Below are positions 12,201 through 25,421 of a DNA stretch of 64,000 nucleotides, in pieces. This DNA comes from Allacma fusca (lineage: Eukaryota > Arthropoda > Collembola > Symphypleona > Sminthuridae). Position numbers and translations under genes: made by a program. Under the pieces are notes generated by a model. The model saw nothing but the letters and a program-made list of their open reading frames with translations, had not been told where the DNA came from and did not search any database. The DNA lies in the NCBI GenBank assembly GCA_947179485.1, contig OX359246.1, forward strand, positions 21,390,001 to 21,454,000, in the 5' to 3' direction. The stretch's first letter is position 1; each line of letters starts with the position of its first letter.

Positions 12201-14838
12201 ATATTCTGATAACAGCAGCTGGAGTCAGTCCTTCTGAATAATAAAAATGTTTTTTATATGTATACAGTACTGTCCCGTTGTAAGGGATCTCCTTGTAAGA
12301 ACATTATACTTCTGTAGGAAATGTATTTGAGTGCCTCCCTTTTCACCTCAATGTACATTATTTTATCCTGCTACAGGTGCTTTCATAATAACAGTACATA
12401 CATATGTACATGAAGAGATGTAATTATAGAAAATAGGAAGTAAACACTTCAATACCCTAAACGTGACTTGAAACATTTTGACGTAGGTAGCTCTCAGCTC
12501 ACTGAAACTTCAGCAATAACATCAAGGCAGGAAATAAGATTACTCCTGGAATTAAACCCTTGACTGGTTTTTGACAAGTAACTCAATAGTTTTATAATGT
12601 TCTATTCAGTAAAATGAGAAATAGAATTTTACTCTATTACTTTAATGCAAGAATATATAATTTCCCTTAATTTTTGGATTCCTTTACATTATTGATACTT
12701 ACAATTTGGCTTGGACGTAAATACTTCCAGGAAAAGTTTAATATTTAAAATAAGTCCTAATTTAAAATATTAAGCGTTTATGAGCTTCGCTTTCAGAGAC
12801 AGTTTAATGCAAATAATTTTTGCTCATTGTGGTCTTGTAAATTTTAAATTCCCCGGAAATTTACCTTAAAGCTTTACACAAATACAAAAACTTTACAGAG
12901 GCTTTACAACAAAATTAATTTCCTGTGGAAAGTCTCAATTTAATTAGATATATATACTTCATAACTTGCGTCTGTCACTTTAAGATTTTGTTCAGGTCTG
13001 TGATGATATTTTTGTTGTGCTGAGTGTTATCGAAGTGCCAAAGCAAAGTTGTGCAACTACAATTGACGGCCCAATTTGGCTGATGGATCAAAAATATGCT
13101 ATAAACGCGTATACTCGAAATTGCACGACTCGTACCACCAACATGTGTTACACAAATAGAAACTTTATGTTGACATGCCACTTGCTTGTATTCGTTTAGA
13201 ATTAACATTAAAATGTAAATTAACAAAAGTTCTTCACTCAAATCATGAATTAAAGAAAGGGACGTGGATATTTTGTTTCTGGAACTTTCCCCATCTTGAC
13301 ATCTCCATTCGAACTCATTACCCACGTTTTCAATTAATGTCTCCTTCAATTATTCCTCTTCTGAACTAATGGTTCGATTAAGTGCAAAACTATCAGAAGT
13401 TTTGGAGATGGAATTTGCTTGCACTTACCAGCTTCTCAAAAATTGCGATTGCAAAAATACCCAACTTTTTCAACCTATATTGATGAGACCTATCTGGCAT
13501 ACTCAAGCTGTAGAAAATACTTTGCTAAAGATTCATTCGACTTCATTAAAGCATCTGGAACTTTCCCATTTAATTTTTGTAACAAAATTGTTATAAAATT
13601 GGAAGATAAGTTGCTAAAGTACAGAATGCTGTAGTTGTTTTTATTACCCTTTCATGTGGGTAGGGGCCTGTAGATAGTCTCTTGAGGCATTGTATTATTT
13701 CATAGGAGCTATTTTGCCTCACTATAAATAAAACACCTGGTACTTATCAAAGCTACTCCCGAAACTTTGTCATTACTGTAACCAACCATCTTTTATAAGT
13801 CATGCTGCCTGCAGCTGTCCATATGTGTGCCATTGTAAACGTAAGAGACAGGAGTTATAGAAAATATTCCTGAGATTTTTCCGGGACTTCCTTACGTACT
13901 TATTTGTAAATACTTTCCATGTGTTCAAAGTGTCTTCATTAATTCTACTCCCGGCTATACATCAGCCATGAAATTCATCAAAAGTTCTTCCAAGGTTAGC
14001 CCAAACTTGAGAATAATTTTGTCTCCGATGATGGATGATGTTTTCTAGACACTAGTTCTTAATTATAAGAGACAGAGGCCTGGAAGTGTTTTACACTCAA
14101 ATCAGAGTTCTCCGAGGGAACTTTTTCCGACTCGGAGATCCGAGTCTGAGAAAAGAGAAAATAATGTGAAAGGACATAGGTAGGTGAGTGTGGGGTATAT
14201 TCTTGGAATTATAGTAATTTCAAATACTTAAGGAGCTGCTCGCGGAAGATGAGGAAGACCAATTTACTGTTGCATTCTAAAACTTACAGTTTGCTCTCCC
14301 TGTAAGATACTCGGAAAACCTCGGAAAAGTATTTCTATACAGAGGTACAATTATTTGCTTACATTTAAAAACATAACACGATTTTGTTTTTTTTTTCTTA
14401 CAGGAGCATTATAAAAATCAGATTTGTCACCTCAAAGTTCTGACTCTACTTAACTCTATTTTTTAGTGTTCTGGATTTAAATGACATTTACACATGAATA
14501 ATCAAAGGATTATTTGGGGAAGAAAGTGAGATTTAATTCAGAATTGTATTTCATATTTGAATCCAGCATTTTTTGTATTGCAATATTACAGTTCGATTTT
14601 ATGGAAGGGTCCACACAAAAAATTGCTCTTGATCTACAATAAAATCTCATTCTGATGGATCGCCTTATGAGACTTCCGTTCTTCGATGGGTCTCATTTGG
14701 TTGTTCCCAATATCGATTTTGACAAGGTCTTCCACAGGACATGGTTTTTAAGCGGGTGACAATTTGTCATCCTTAGAACAAGATTTTACAGTTGGACTTG
14801 GCTTGAGTTGAAGTTAATTTTTTTTGCTGTCAAGACAG
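9203..14838. other. Intergenic region with repeat debris, no clear gene
   Basis: Contains two dispersed copies of a repeat sharing AATTGTCCCTGTGAA (9571-9609 and 9923-9959) and a few short open frames (10.3-11.1 kb and 13.0-13.6 kb) that may be eroded coding sequence but match nothing I recognise. Confidence 0.4.
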
Positions 14839-16360
14839 TTACAGAGGCTCACCAGTTGGTCTGATAAGGATGTCGTGAACCTAAAAAGATTAGGAAAAAT
14901 ATATCTCACAATCTAATTCTAATTTTCGAGGAGATTTTTCCAATTTAAAGTATCTACTCCATTAATATTTATTACTTGAGCCGAGGCTGGAGCAGACAGG
15001 GCATAAATCAAGGCATCAACAATATCCTGGGCTTGTAATTTATTCTCTCTGTTTTTGTACACCAACTCTCCTTGCTCTTGGCCCATGGCACGAATGGCAA
15101 ATTCCGTCTCTACTAAACCAGGGCTGATTGACTGTGGATTTAAGAAACGACCTTCAACTTCTTGTATTCCCAATAAAAAAAATCTAGAGTGCGGAAAGTA
15201 TAGATGCAGAAGCTTCGACTGCTCATTCATTGATTCAATTACCGTTACACGGATCCTGGAATTTGCAACAAGCTCTCGACGCAAACCCTCAGTGAGTGCA
15301 GTGACCGCAAATTTCGTTGCGGCATAAAAGTTTAACCAACCAGTCAACCGATGACCTGACATACTAGATTTTCAGAGTAAAATATTAGCATATAAACAGC
15401 TCCTTTAATAGCAATTTCTCATCCGTCAACTGTATTTCCCTTCCAGGGACCAAAATACATCACAGAAAAGAGTACCAATTATCAAATGCTAATTTTCCCT
15501 CTTCGATAAAATGACATACAACAAATGTAAAATTTTGCTTATATTTTTTTAGATGTCTTTATAAAAACCAGTATATTTTTTTTAGAGTAAGACGTGATTA
15601 CCTGTTGATATTAAAAATATGTCCGTCATTGACTTTCCGTGCCAGCATGGAATTCGCAGATTTGGAGGCGCAAAGAACCAAACCGACCACGTTCACATCC
15701 AGCATTGCCCTCATTTGAGTAGCATTGAGTTCTGTAGAGAAATTTTAAAAAAATCGGATTCAAGATTTAGGGTCATGTTTTTGATATAATGGCATAAAAC
15801 TTGAGTCAATACATTCTAGATATGATTCAATAAATTTAATTACATTTGATAAAACTCTGTAATTATTATTAGGAATTTTGAGCACAATGGCGGAGGATTA
15901 AATTAGTACCTAATAATGTTTCTGGTGTACTGAATCCAGCATTGTTAACGCAGACATCAACGCCCCCGTAATTTTCTTCAATAAATTTGAACATATTCTC
16001 AATATCCGTCTCATTGGAAACATCACATTTGACGGGTATCAGCTTCCCAGGGAAACCTTTCCCTTCAATTTCCTCCGCAAGTTTCTATCCGAATAAAATA
16101 TTACAAATGAGTAATAATTACAAACTTAAAAGGACTTTCTTGAAAATAAAAAATTACCGTAATTTTTTATAGGTAAGTAACAAATTTATAGAGATGATGT
16201 ACATATTTACCTGAATAGCGTCCTTATTCCTAGCACAGCCCACAACAGTCATTCCATGTTCAGCTAATTTGGCAGCGACAGCCGCCCCAATCCCAATACT
16301 AGCCCCCGTCACCAAAGCAACGCGATTGGCCCATCGGGACATTCCTGAAGAGCTTCCCAT
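14839..16360 (-). CDS. DHRS11-like short-chain dehydrogenase, copy 1
   Basis: Six coding exons (gene order): 16360-16211, 16084-15910, 15731-15602, 15363-15243, 15131-14976 and 14880-14839, giving 257 residues, normal for a classical SDR. All introns are GT-AG with matching phases (0,1,2,0,0). Visible features are the NAD(P)-binding TGASIGIG (residues 18-25), CDVS (70-73), NNAG (97-100) and the catalytic tetrad Asn122, Ser152 (NINS), Tyr165 and Lys169 (YAATK). The C-terminal DILIRPTG is typical of DHRS11 / insect farnesol-dehydrogenase-like proteins. The likely role is cytosolic NADP-dependent oxidation or reduction of steroids, ketones or isoprenoid alcohols; the substrate is not determined. 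It starts at ATG 16360, with an AGATAA element 147 bp upstream. Intron 4 (111 nt) is a multiple of three with no stop, so its retention would keep the frame. Downstream-most member of the array. Confidence 0.93.
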
Positions 16361-17230
16361 TATTTTGACAAAATTTCACACAATTTCAGGACTCTTGATG
16401 GACGGATCCGAGTAATCCAGTAAATTCTGAATACGATGAGGAATGAGGAGGTTAATACAGCAAGACCTCTGATGTGAGTTCAATTACTCTCTGCCACTTG
16501 AAATCTTTATCTGGACATGAGGTTCCTCTCCTGAGCCATGGCTGGGAACTTGACTCTGGAAATGTGCTTCCTATACCCCCTTACTGCAAATGCATGAATA
16601 TGAATTAAGAGCTGTACATCCAACTCTGTAAATGAAGCATTGATTTTTTGTGAACGCAAAAACGTCCAATGTATGTAATATGCATACCCTTGAAGCTAGA
16701 TAATTTCAAGGTTGCAACCTCAGAGCTGCTTGCACGAACGACTGTCTACAATATGAACTACTGCCTTTGATAATTTTGGCTTTAACAATGATTTTTAACA
16801 TAAACCTGTTCCTATTTCCTATCTATAAATATAAAGGCTTACACAAAGCATACTAACTCAAAAGCGGAGCATTAACGCATAAAAATTATGCCTCCACTAA
16901 CGTTCGTGCAAATGTACATTTTTAAGCATTGTAGTATCGTAGTGAGAATTGGATTGAGAAGGACATTTAAAATAATTATTATTATCATTGCTCGTAGACA
17001 TTTACTCGAAGGAAAAATAAGGACATTGAACTTTCCAATACACACGAAATTCCGCATGTTTATTCTTCATGTCATAAGAACGTCTTACAAAAAAAAATAA
17101 ACATTTTTAACATAAGAGTTTTTACGGGCAGCTATACATATGTACATATTGTGTATTTGTTAAAAGGCGTTTAGCTCTACCTTGAAAGCATGAACGGCTT
17201 TCTTTAAAAATTCCTATTCCGTTATTAAAT
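16361..17230. other. Spacer between dehydrogenase copies 1 and 2
   Basis: Holds the promoter region of copy 1, including the shared upstream element. The rest is AT-rich with no gene. Confidence 0.6.
16498..16526 (-). promoter_or_regulatory. Shared GATA-type upstream element, copy 1
   Basis: On the gene strand it reads CTCATGTCCAGATAAAGATT, with the WGATAR core at 16512-16507, 147 bp upstream of the start codon. The same block occurs at nearly the same distance before copies 3 and 4. Function is inferred from conservation and the match to GATA-factor sites. Confidence 0.55.
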
Positions 17231-19064
17231 TCACAGGAGATTTCCAGTCGGCCGGATTAGAATGTCGCTAATCTGCAGAGCATAAAATGTTTTGTGGTAA
17301 AGATGCGTATTTATGAATCTATAGATGTAGCTATCTACTTACAAACTGAATACAAACTTCAAGGCATTTTAATACTCACTTGTGTGGACTCAGGTGCAGA
17401 AAGTGCGTAAATCAGAGCATCTACAATGTCTTGAGTCTTGAGGAGATTTCCTACAGATTGGATCACTTCCTTCCCATTCTCATCCCCTAGAGCTCGAGTT
17501 ACGAAGTCTGTCTCCACCATGGCTGGACTGATTGCCTTAAAAATTCCCAAATAAATAGCAAGTGTCATTATCTCCGCTCTAAAATTTCGGGCATATTTAC
17601 TGTGGGCTTATGAGCGTGTTCTAAATTATATAAAATAATTAAGCATCAGAATTCATGTGGACTCTTCCTCAAAAATTAAAAAAAGAATTTAAAAAAAGAA
17701 GATCCACAGATAACCATGCACATTAAGGTTTTTATGTTCTCAGAGTTCTGTTTGCGAATTTTGTACAAATGCCAAGCCTCATGCAAGCTCTTCCTCTAAA
17801 ATAGCTTACAGTTACACGGATCCGAGATTTGACAGCCAATTCTCTCCGGAGCCCCTCTGTCAAAGCAGTGACCGCAAATTTGGTAGCAGCGTAGAAATTC
17901 ATCATTCCAGTTATCCGGTGCCCTGACATGCTGTACTTGCATAAGAATCAAAACTGTGTATATTTAGAACGCTGCATATATAATAATTATGCTCCTTTTT
18001 AAACCTCTGAGAAGGGGACTCTCATGGAAAATACTCTGACAGGACACCTGTTGATGTTGAAAATATGCCCATCATTGATGCCCCGGGACAACATGGAACT
18101 CGGGAGGAGCACAAAGCCAAACCGACGACATTGACATCCAACATTGCTCGCATTTGTTCTCCAGTCAGGCCTAGATATATGCATCACCAATACTATAGTC
18201 AGCATTATGATCTGTAACTTTTGAGAAACTCCGTAAGTAATATTACAAATTCTAACGAATTTGATCTCTCTCCTGCATTACTTCCGCTCACACATTTAAA
18301 CCACAGACACAACAAAACCGCTCACCCAGTAATGTTTCCTTGGAACTGAATCCAGCATTATTAACGCAAATATCCACTCCACGGTAGTTGGTCTCAATCC
18401 ATTTGAACATCTTGTCGATGTCACGTTCCTTGGAAACATCACAACGTATGGGGATTAGCTTCCCTGGGAATCTTTTGGAGTGACATTCGTCAACAAGTCC
18501 CTGAAATTAAATTCAGTAATAATTACATGATCCCTTCTGCAATAATAACATTCCTAGGAGTAGCAAACTTTGATCCCTGTAAACTCTGCTCTTGCTTTCA
18601 TAAAAAAAAACAACATTTTCGGGAAAGGGAATGTGTTGAAATTTCTACTTAATTCCTATAATATAATCTTGAATAGAGTAAAATATTTATATATGACTAT
18701 CCCCTATAGAAGCTGTAATATAAATCTACATTTCATTTCAACTCGTCTGAGTAGCGTCTGAAAAAAATTGGATACGACAACATCTCAGAAAAATAAGAAA
18801 TTGTTTTCCTTGGTGTGCTCTTCGTCACGCCACTTTGGAGCCTTCCTTTGACACGTGGTTTTGGGAACAAATTTATATCACACAAGTCATGTTTTTTGGG
18901 TGTAATTTAAAGCTTACTTGGATTGCGTCCTGGTTCCTGGCGCAACCAATGACAACCACGCCGTGTTGAACTAATGCTTTGGAAATTGCCGAGCCTATCC
19001 CAGCACTGGCTCCTATGACTAAAGCTACTCTATTGGCCCAGCGGGACATCCCTGCGGCTCCCAT
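17231..19064 (-). pseudogene. DHRS11-like short-chain dehydrogenase, copy 2 (frameshifted)
   Basis: Exons correspond one-to-one to the other copies: 19064-18918, 18500-18326, 18170-18048, 17930-17810, 17535-17380 and 17272-17231. Splice sites are preserved throughout. Exon 3 is 123 nt instead of the 130 nt in the three paralogues. Seven bases are missing just after the CSS codons (about 18093-18100), which throws the rest of exon 3 and the junction to exon 4 out of frame. Exons 4-6 are still open in the ancestral frame, with YAATK and a C-terminal DILIRPTG. The cofactor motif is also altered: VIGASAGIG has Ile where the family has the Thr of TGxxxGxG. The remaining SDR core (NNAG, CDVS) is intact, so inactivation looks recent. 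An assembly error in exon 3 is the alternative, but it would not explain the Thr-to-Ile change. Confidence 0.85.
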
Positions 19065-21581
19065 ATTATTTGATTTAAAATCTTGGAAGTAATTTGTTCC
19101 GAAGTTTTTTTGACACTGTCTGATAGGTTGCGAGCAAATGCTACGGTTATAAAACCTCCTCGGTATGGTTACACGTGAAGTTAATTATGACAGGTCATAG
19201 AGATTTTGTATGGTTTCAAAACATTAGCTCTAGTTTTTATCTGGTTTTGATTCTGATTTTTTCCGTGACAGTGACGGGGATATAAAATACTCTAAACGGG
19301 CCATTTCCTATGAGTGGATTGACTTTCAACATTCCAGCATTTAATTGGATTGATGTTCTTCGAGCGACACTTGATAAGTCAATTAGGAATTGACAGGAGT
19401 CTGGATTGATTGAAAGCAATTTTGGAGGAATAATTTAATTTCATGATTTGATTACAAAATAATTACGTGTTTTTATAGCGTTCGTCCGGCTGGAGAATGT
19501 TAAGTGTGCTTATTGATAACATTTGGTGATAAGGAGTGTGATAGGGACGTGGTGAGTCAATTTTGCTTATTTATGGGATTTAATATTGGGCCAAGCAAAA
19601 GAATATGCATGAAGTCATGTGAAGCTTGAAAGGATTCATGAGAGTGCAGAATTTTAATGCAATAAAGTATTAGAGCATACAGAAGGATTTGCATGAATGC
19701 CACATTTTCATTCATATAGAAACTTCCTTATGTCAGTCCATGAGCAGCATGTGCATCTTAGCATCTTGAGAAATTTAGCTGGAACTGCCATCGCATGCTT
19801 CAGTATCAGTTTTCATATTTATGAATTTTCGGGTTTTATTATTGAATGGGAAAACACACTGATGTTGTACACCCAGACATATCGTACCTGGGAACATGAA
19901 CATAATATTAAATCCCCCGAAAGTTCTTATCTTCAACTTGAGACGGATCTGTCGTACAAGTGAAAACTCGATACGGTTACAGTTTAAACTGACAACAAAC
20001 TTCAAAATACTAGAAAATGCAAAGCTCAAAACTTGTGGTCGAACCTGATAACCTTCCTTTAATAAATTATCAGAAACACTGTAGATCCTTGCCAGGCAGA
20101 TTATTATTTTTCAGAATTTTTACAAGGAATTGAAATCCATAGCATGCTTTGAAGTTACGGGGAGCATTTTCCAGGAAACACATTTCAGTCTTGCCTGTCA
20201 ATCTATCGAAACTTGAAAAATTCATGTGCATTTCCCAGGGCAGGTAAAATATATCGGATGACATTATATGAACTATTTCAGTCTGTATTGTAAGAGGAGG
20301 GAAAACAGTTGAGGGATGGTGAGTGTAGCTCAGAGTGGGCACTGTGGCCAAGAGTAATTAAGAGTACTTCCGGTCAGTTTGAATGCCAAAACCGGAGTGA
20401 TTCACTTTAGTTTAGAGTAGTTAGTTCCTCAGTTGCAGTCAATTCTTAAGGCTATCCTTCAATACATTCTCATGATAAAGTCATAAACTCATTATTTAAT
20501 TCTAATATTTCTAAAATTGAATAAGTTGTTTTCCTTAATACATCGTCGTTGACAATAGTAACGCAACAGTATTGTTGTGAATATTTTGATAGGATACTTT
20601 CTGTTTTTAAAGATTTAGATTTCATATTTCATATTTCGGCACCCAAAGACAATTATAATTTGAAGGGATATGAATCTACAGGACGTCCTGGATTTATGTC
20701 AATCTTTGATGCCTCTGATGTTGCCTCTGGCTGCTACTGCAGGATTGACAGGAAGAAAGTAATTACACGTTCTGCGAACTTCGTATTCTTTTCAGAGCTA
20801 TCTAATTTTGGATACCTGAAGTTTTCCTTTCTAAGAAACCAACATTTCTTCAATGTTGTTTTCGAACGAGCTTCCCCTGAATTTGTAACTTGAGGAAGGG
20901 AAACTTAATGCTTGTGAAACTTTACATTATGTCGGATTTAAATTACACTCAGCCCTCTCTATAATGTCAGTCAAAATTGGAAACACTTTCAATGAACTGA
21001 CATTCTAAAAAAAATTCCCTTGTGCAAAATGTTTTTCTTATAAAGACAACCATGAGAACCACAATACCCACTTTATCCATAATCCCTTACCTATAGACCT
21101 ACAAGACACACCTTTCCAGACCTACAATTATCACTTGAGTACATCCATTTAAGCCCATAGCTAAAAATAATGCAGTATCTGAGAGGAAATGTGCAATAAT
21201 TTACAATGAGTACTTTACAAATAATTGCATACGGACGCAAGTAAATTCGCAGTGCCTCTAGCAATGAAGATTCGAAAAAGACAAGGTTACAAGTGCAATG
21301 CAGTATGTAATATTTAAATACCTAATTACATTTAACTTGCTCAATAAAAACTATCCTTGTTTTTAAACAGATTATAGAAATAGGACTAAAATATAATTCC
21401 TAAAAAATTTCAGCTTAAAATTTTATTTTCAAAAATGTTGCTTAGAAAAACGGTCTTATTCATGAGCTACATATGTACTTGATTTGAACTGAAAATAATT
21501 TCTCATAAAAGGGGTCCATTTACTGGATCTCGCAAACCGTTTACACAATGCTGATTAAGCTACCATGCAGCATCAACACAA
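19065..21581. other. Spacer between dehydrogenase copies 2 and 3
   Basis: 2.5 kb of AT-rich sequence. Short open frames (19.7-20.9 kb) show no recognisable domain. Confidence 0.5.
19231..19250 (-). promoter_or_regulatory. Shared GATA-type upstream element, copy 2 (reduced)
   Basis: Only the core CCAGATAAAAA remains recognisable (AGATAA at 19242-19237), 173 bp upstream of the start of the frameshifted copy. The flanking CTCATG block is lost. Confidence 0.4.
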
Positions 21582-23398
21582 TTAATTAACCTGGCCAGTC
21601 GGTCGGATGAGAATGTCATGGACCTGCGATGTAGAAAGCACCGATTACATTCACATTCACTATTTTGGGGCTATTACTGTAATATCAATATGTAATTAAA
21701 TAGTAATTAGTACTTGAGCTGTTTCCGGAGCAGATAAGGCAAAAATCAAGGCATCAACAACATCCTGAACACTGAGAGTTACCATGAATTTGTACATATC
21801 CTTGGCTATTTTCACGAGCTCCTCACTGACGTTAGCGTAAGCAAAATTCGTATCAACTACTCCAGGGCTGATCGACTGAAATTAAAAATGCAATGTTATT
21901 ACTTCCCAAGTGTCATCTAAAAAAAGTAAAAAAAAAAGTAACTAAAAAAAAGCTACTGCATCTGAAATAATAATTTTTCTTGATATATTTTCACCCCATT
22001 ACCGTCACACGTATCCTGGATTTAGCCACAAGCTCCTTGCGTAAGCCCTCAGTAATGGCAGTGACTGCAAATTTCGTTCCGCTGTAAAAGTTAAGAGCGC
22101 CAGTGACCCGATGACCCCCCAAGCTAAAATTTGAGAGCAAATATTAAAATGGATAGGAAAACTGTATAGTAATTATCGGACTTACTTTAAATAGTGACCC
22201 TAAAAAAGTAGCAAGATTTGTGGACTTCAAGGGAATTTTTCTTTTGTGAGACAACATTAAAATTTTGCTAGACTTTTTCAGGAATTCTTAGACATGTGTC
22301 GAGAGAGCGCTATCTTTACACACAGTATCGATACTAACTTAAGGACAATTTAACCAAAGGTCATCCCTTGGCATTTACCTGTTGATGTTTATGATATGAC
22401 CATCATCTACTCCACGCCTCAACATGGAATTCGCTGATTTCGATGCGCAAAGAACCAGGCCCACTACGTTGACGTCCAGCATGGCTTTCATCTGAGCAGA
22501 GTTGATCTCTACAAAAAAAAAACAAGATTGAAATTGAATCCCATTTCCAAACAGCACACTTGCGTGTATACTGCTTTTATAAAAAATGTAGTATCGTGAT
22601 TACTAAAACTATATCAAATTCCTGCCTAGTAATTTTTCATGAGTACTGAAGCCAGCATTATTGACGCAGACATCAACCCCTCCGAGATTTGCCTCGATCC
22701 ATTCGAACAAATTGTTAATATCCGCCTCATTTGAAACATCGCATTTGAATGGGATAAGTTCCCCCGGGAAACCCTTGTCCTCTAGTTCATCCCCAATTTT
22801 CTGTTCACATAAGATTACAAATTAACATGAAACTTGATTTGAGATTATTAGCAGGACGTTGTGGCTTTATATGCAATGGAACGGTTGCGAGTTTAGAGAA
22901 ACGTGTCCCATAAATCCAAAACATAGTCGCAATGACATGAAATTTTCAATTTTGAGGTTTCCCGCCTAAAATATTTATTGCAGTGTCTGTAAACGGTTGG
23001 GCTTTTCAACAACGTGAGTTGAAACAATGGATATAATTCCTGTAATAAGTTCAATTTTCCAAGCCATGACACTGCTTCACTCCCGCCACCTATGGTTGGT
23101 CAATTTTAGGAGGCTTGACTTTAATTTTGTAATTTAGGGGGTCGAATTGGAAACGAAATAGTGCATTGACTGCATTTTACACAAACATCCATAATATCCG
23201 CTGGAGAGGGTACTCCATGGATTTGTAAAAAAGAAATTTAGTGTAAAATGCCTGAATAGCGTCCATATTCCTAGCACAACCCACGACAGTCATTCCATGC
23301 TCTACTAATTTGGATGAGATTCCCGCGCCTATTCCAGCACTGGCTCCAGTGACTAAGGCAACGCAGTTAGCCCATCGAGACATGCCTGAGCTTCCCAT
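21582..23398 (-). CDS. DHRS11-like short-chain dehydrogenase, copy 3
   Basis: Six exons: 23398-23252, 22800-22626, 22508-22379, 22123-22003, 21875-21714 and 21623-21582, giving 258 residues with all phases matching the paralogues. Motifs are TGASAGIG, CDVS, NNAG, NINS and the active-site YSGTK, followed by SISPG and a C-terminal DILIRPTG. Exon 5 is two codons longer than in copy 1. The first two introns would need GC donors (CAG|GCATTT and TAG|GCAGGA) where copies 1 and 4 have GT. The second fits GC-AG splicing moderately, the first poorly. The residue after NINS differs from its paralogues (SLGGH rather than SMSGH). It is predicted to be a cytosolic NAD(P)-dependent oxidoreductase. The frame is completely open, so it is either functional with GC-AG introns or newly impaired in splicing. 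Confidence 0.82.
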
Positions 23399-23536
23399 AC
23401 TAAAAATAATTCAGAACAAAATCCGAGACACCAAAAGCAGTTAGTAATATTCCAGGTATTTTCAATTGAACTACATATAATGTTGTTAGGCAGAGTAGAA
23501 GCTCTCGGTGAGTAAGCATGAGCATCTTCTGCCATG

Positions 23537-23563
23537 GGACATTTTTATCTGGACATGAGTTCC
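23537..23563 (-). promoter_or_regulatory. Shared GATA-type upstream element, copy 3
   Basis: Gene-strand CTCATGTCCAGATAAAAATG with AGATAA at 23550-23545, 147 bp before the start codon. Nearly identical to the copy 1 element. Confidence 0.55.
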
Positions 23564-25421
23564 ACCATGTAGAACTTTGCATTAGAAAAACTGAATCTGG
23601 AAATGCATACTCCTGTCTTATCAGTCGGAGTAATATTTTCAGCCTTGAATATTTTATTGACTACAAAAAATAATTACATGAAGCTTATTGTGAGATAATT
23701 GTACAGTTAACCGTAGTGTACAATCAACAAATGTCGAGATAGCTGTTGAACTGCATTCGTTGTTCTTTTGTTTCTGGATAATGCTTGTATCATACATATA
23801 TGTATTTGCAGCTTACATTGCTTACACAATGCGTCCGTAATACGTGTCATCAGACATTGTAGTTTGCAGTAATTTAAACAGAGTCAAATGAAATTATTCC
23901 TTACATAACGTAGTAACGAAACGCAGAGAATACTCACCAACGCGTGAGTTTTTAATATTCACTGGCTAACTTTAACAGCTGTGGTTATGGTAACGTTTTT
24001 TGTTTTGCTTTTTGTTACAAGGAATTAAAGGCTCCATTCCAAAATGTTCAATTTTTTTTGTATGTTCGGGCGTATGTGTTTTCCAGACCGAAAATAAAAA
24101 AGTCAGTACAATAAGTATAAGACGATGGCGATAGAGTCTTTGATTCTTTCTGAGGCTTGCACATCGTTCCGTAATATTTTCACATCGGTCAGAAGTCAGA
24201 ACTGCCATGAAAAAATGGCTCAATTAGAAATTCTTACTTCATTGGCTAGTTCTCTCTTTCGTTCCTGAGACTGAATTTTTCCCAACATCAGTTCTTTTGT
24301 TTAAGGCTCATATCGTTCGCTAAATGTTAAAAGATACGATTTTTTGGCAACCTAAGATTTTTAAACGGGATCTCCTTGAAAATAGTACTAAATAAATTTA
24401 GCCAACGCAATATAGCTGTCAAGTCTCAACGTATCAGATAAAATCCTGGAAAGTACATAAATTTTGACCCCTGAAAGACACCTAAAAGTGACACCTGTGA
24501 CCCTAAAAATTTAAGGCCAATGATCTAGATACACACATTAAGCTTTTAAATGACACCATAGTGCAAAAAATCCCCTCAGTCAGTTTTCTGGTGTTGAGTT
24601 ATTCATAAATACAACGGCTTTTTGGTTGAGCAACTAAAACCTGGCATTATCATGTTTAGTTGGTGAAAACACGAAATTATTTGCATGTAGTCTTAGCATT
24701 ACAACGAACTAGAAGTTCACAGTGTATTAACTTACACAGCACATGTGCCTTTATCAATTTCCCTCGAGTCGAAAATTCAATTACATAGATATAAAATTGA
24801 CTTCGTAGAAAATCCCAAAATTACGCTCCACTAAGATATTTTATTTCGCTTTTGACATGCTAATATTTTAAATTATTGTATTTCTTGATGGCATGCATTC
24901 AATCGTTAGTGAGTACGGTAAACCTTACACCTGTAGTAATTTTCCCTGTGAATCAGGGTTTTCCAGTAATATCCAATATGTAATTGCTTGTATGAAGCAT
25001 GGCTTTCCACTAGTATTCAATATGTAATTTATACCGCCTCTGAAGCAGGGATCTCTAGTGTAGTATCTAATATCAATAACAATTAATGTGAGAGCATTGA
25101 AGTATTATAATTACGAATGTAATTCAATATGGGTATCTATAATTGCCAGAAGAATGATCCCAGATTTTAGAATCAATATTACGAACTAATTTTAAGATCA
25201 GTGCTCAGAAACATTTGTTATTTAATAGCACGAATATAAAATTACCTTGATATAAATAAGTACGGCTATGGAAACTACCTTAAGAACTTTAATAATTGCA
25301 CTTGACATAAATCGAAAAAAAAGTAGTCCCAATATGAGATGCCTATAACAGGTATAGTTTTTAATAGTACACAAAATATCCAGCCATTTTTGAAACCCTT
25401 CAGATTTAACTGCCAACATAT
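23564..25421. other. Spacer between dehydrogenase copies 3 and 4
   Basis: No gene seen. It contains the short tandem repeat at 24937-25074. Confidence 0.5.
24937..25074. repeat. Three-unit degenerate tandem repeat, 44-50 bp
   Basis: Units at 24937-24980, 24981-25024 and 25025-25074 all begin TAATT, carry a TGAA-CAGGG-like middle and a TTCCAGTA/CTAGTAT-like block, and end CAATATG or similar. Related single copies occur at 9571-9609 and 9923-9959. Confidence 0.6.

Noticed and set aside
12975..13634. Overlapping open frames on both strands
   Set aside because: Coding-like in appearance, but frames break repeatedly and nothing matches a known family.
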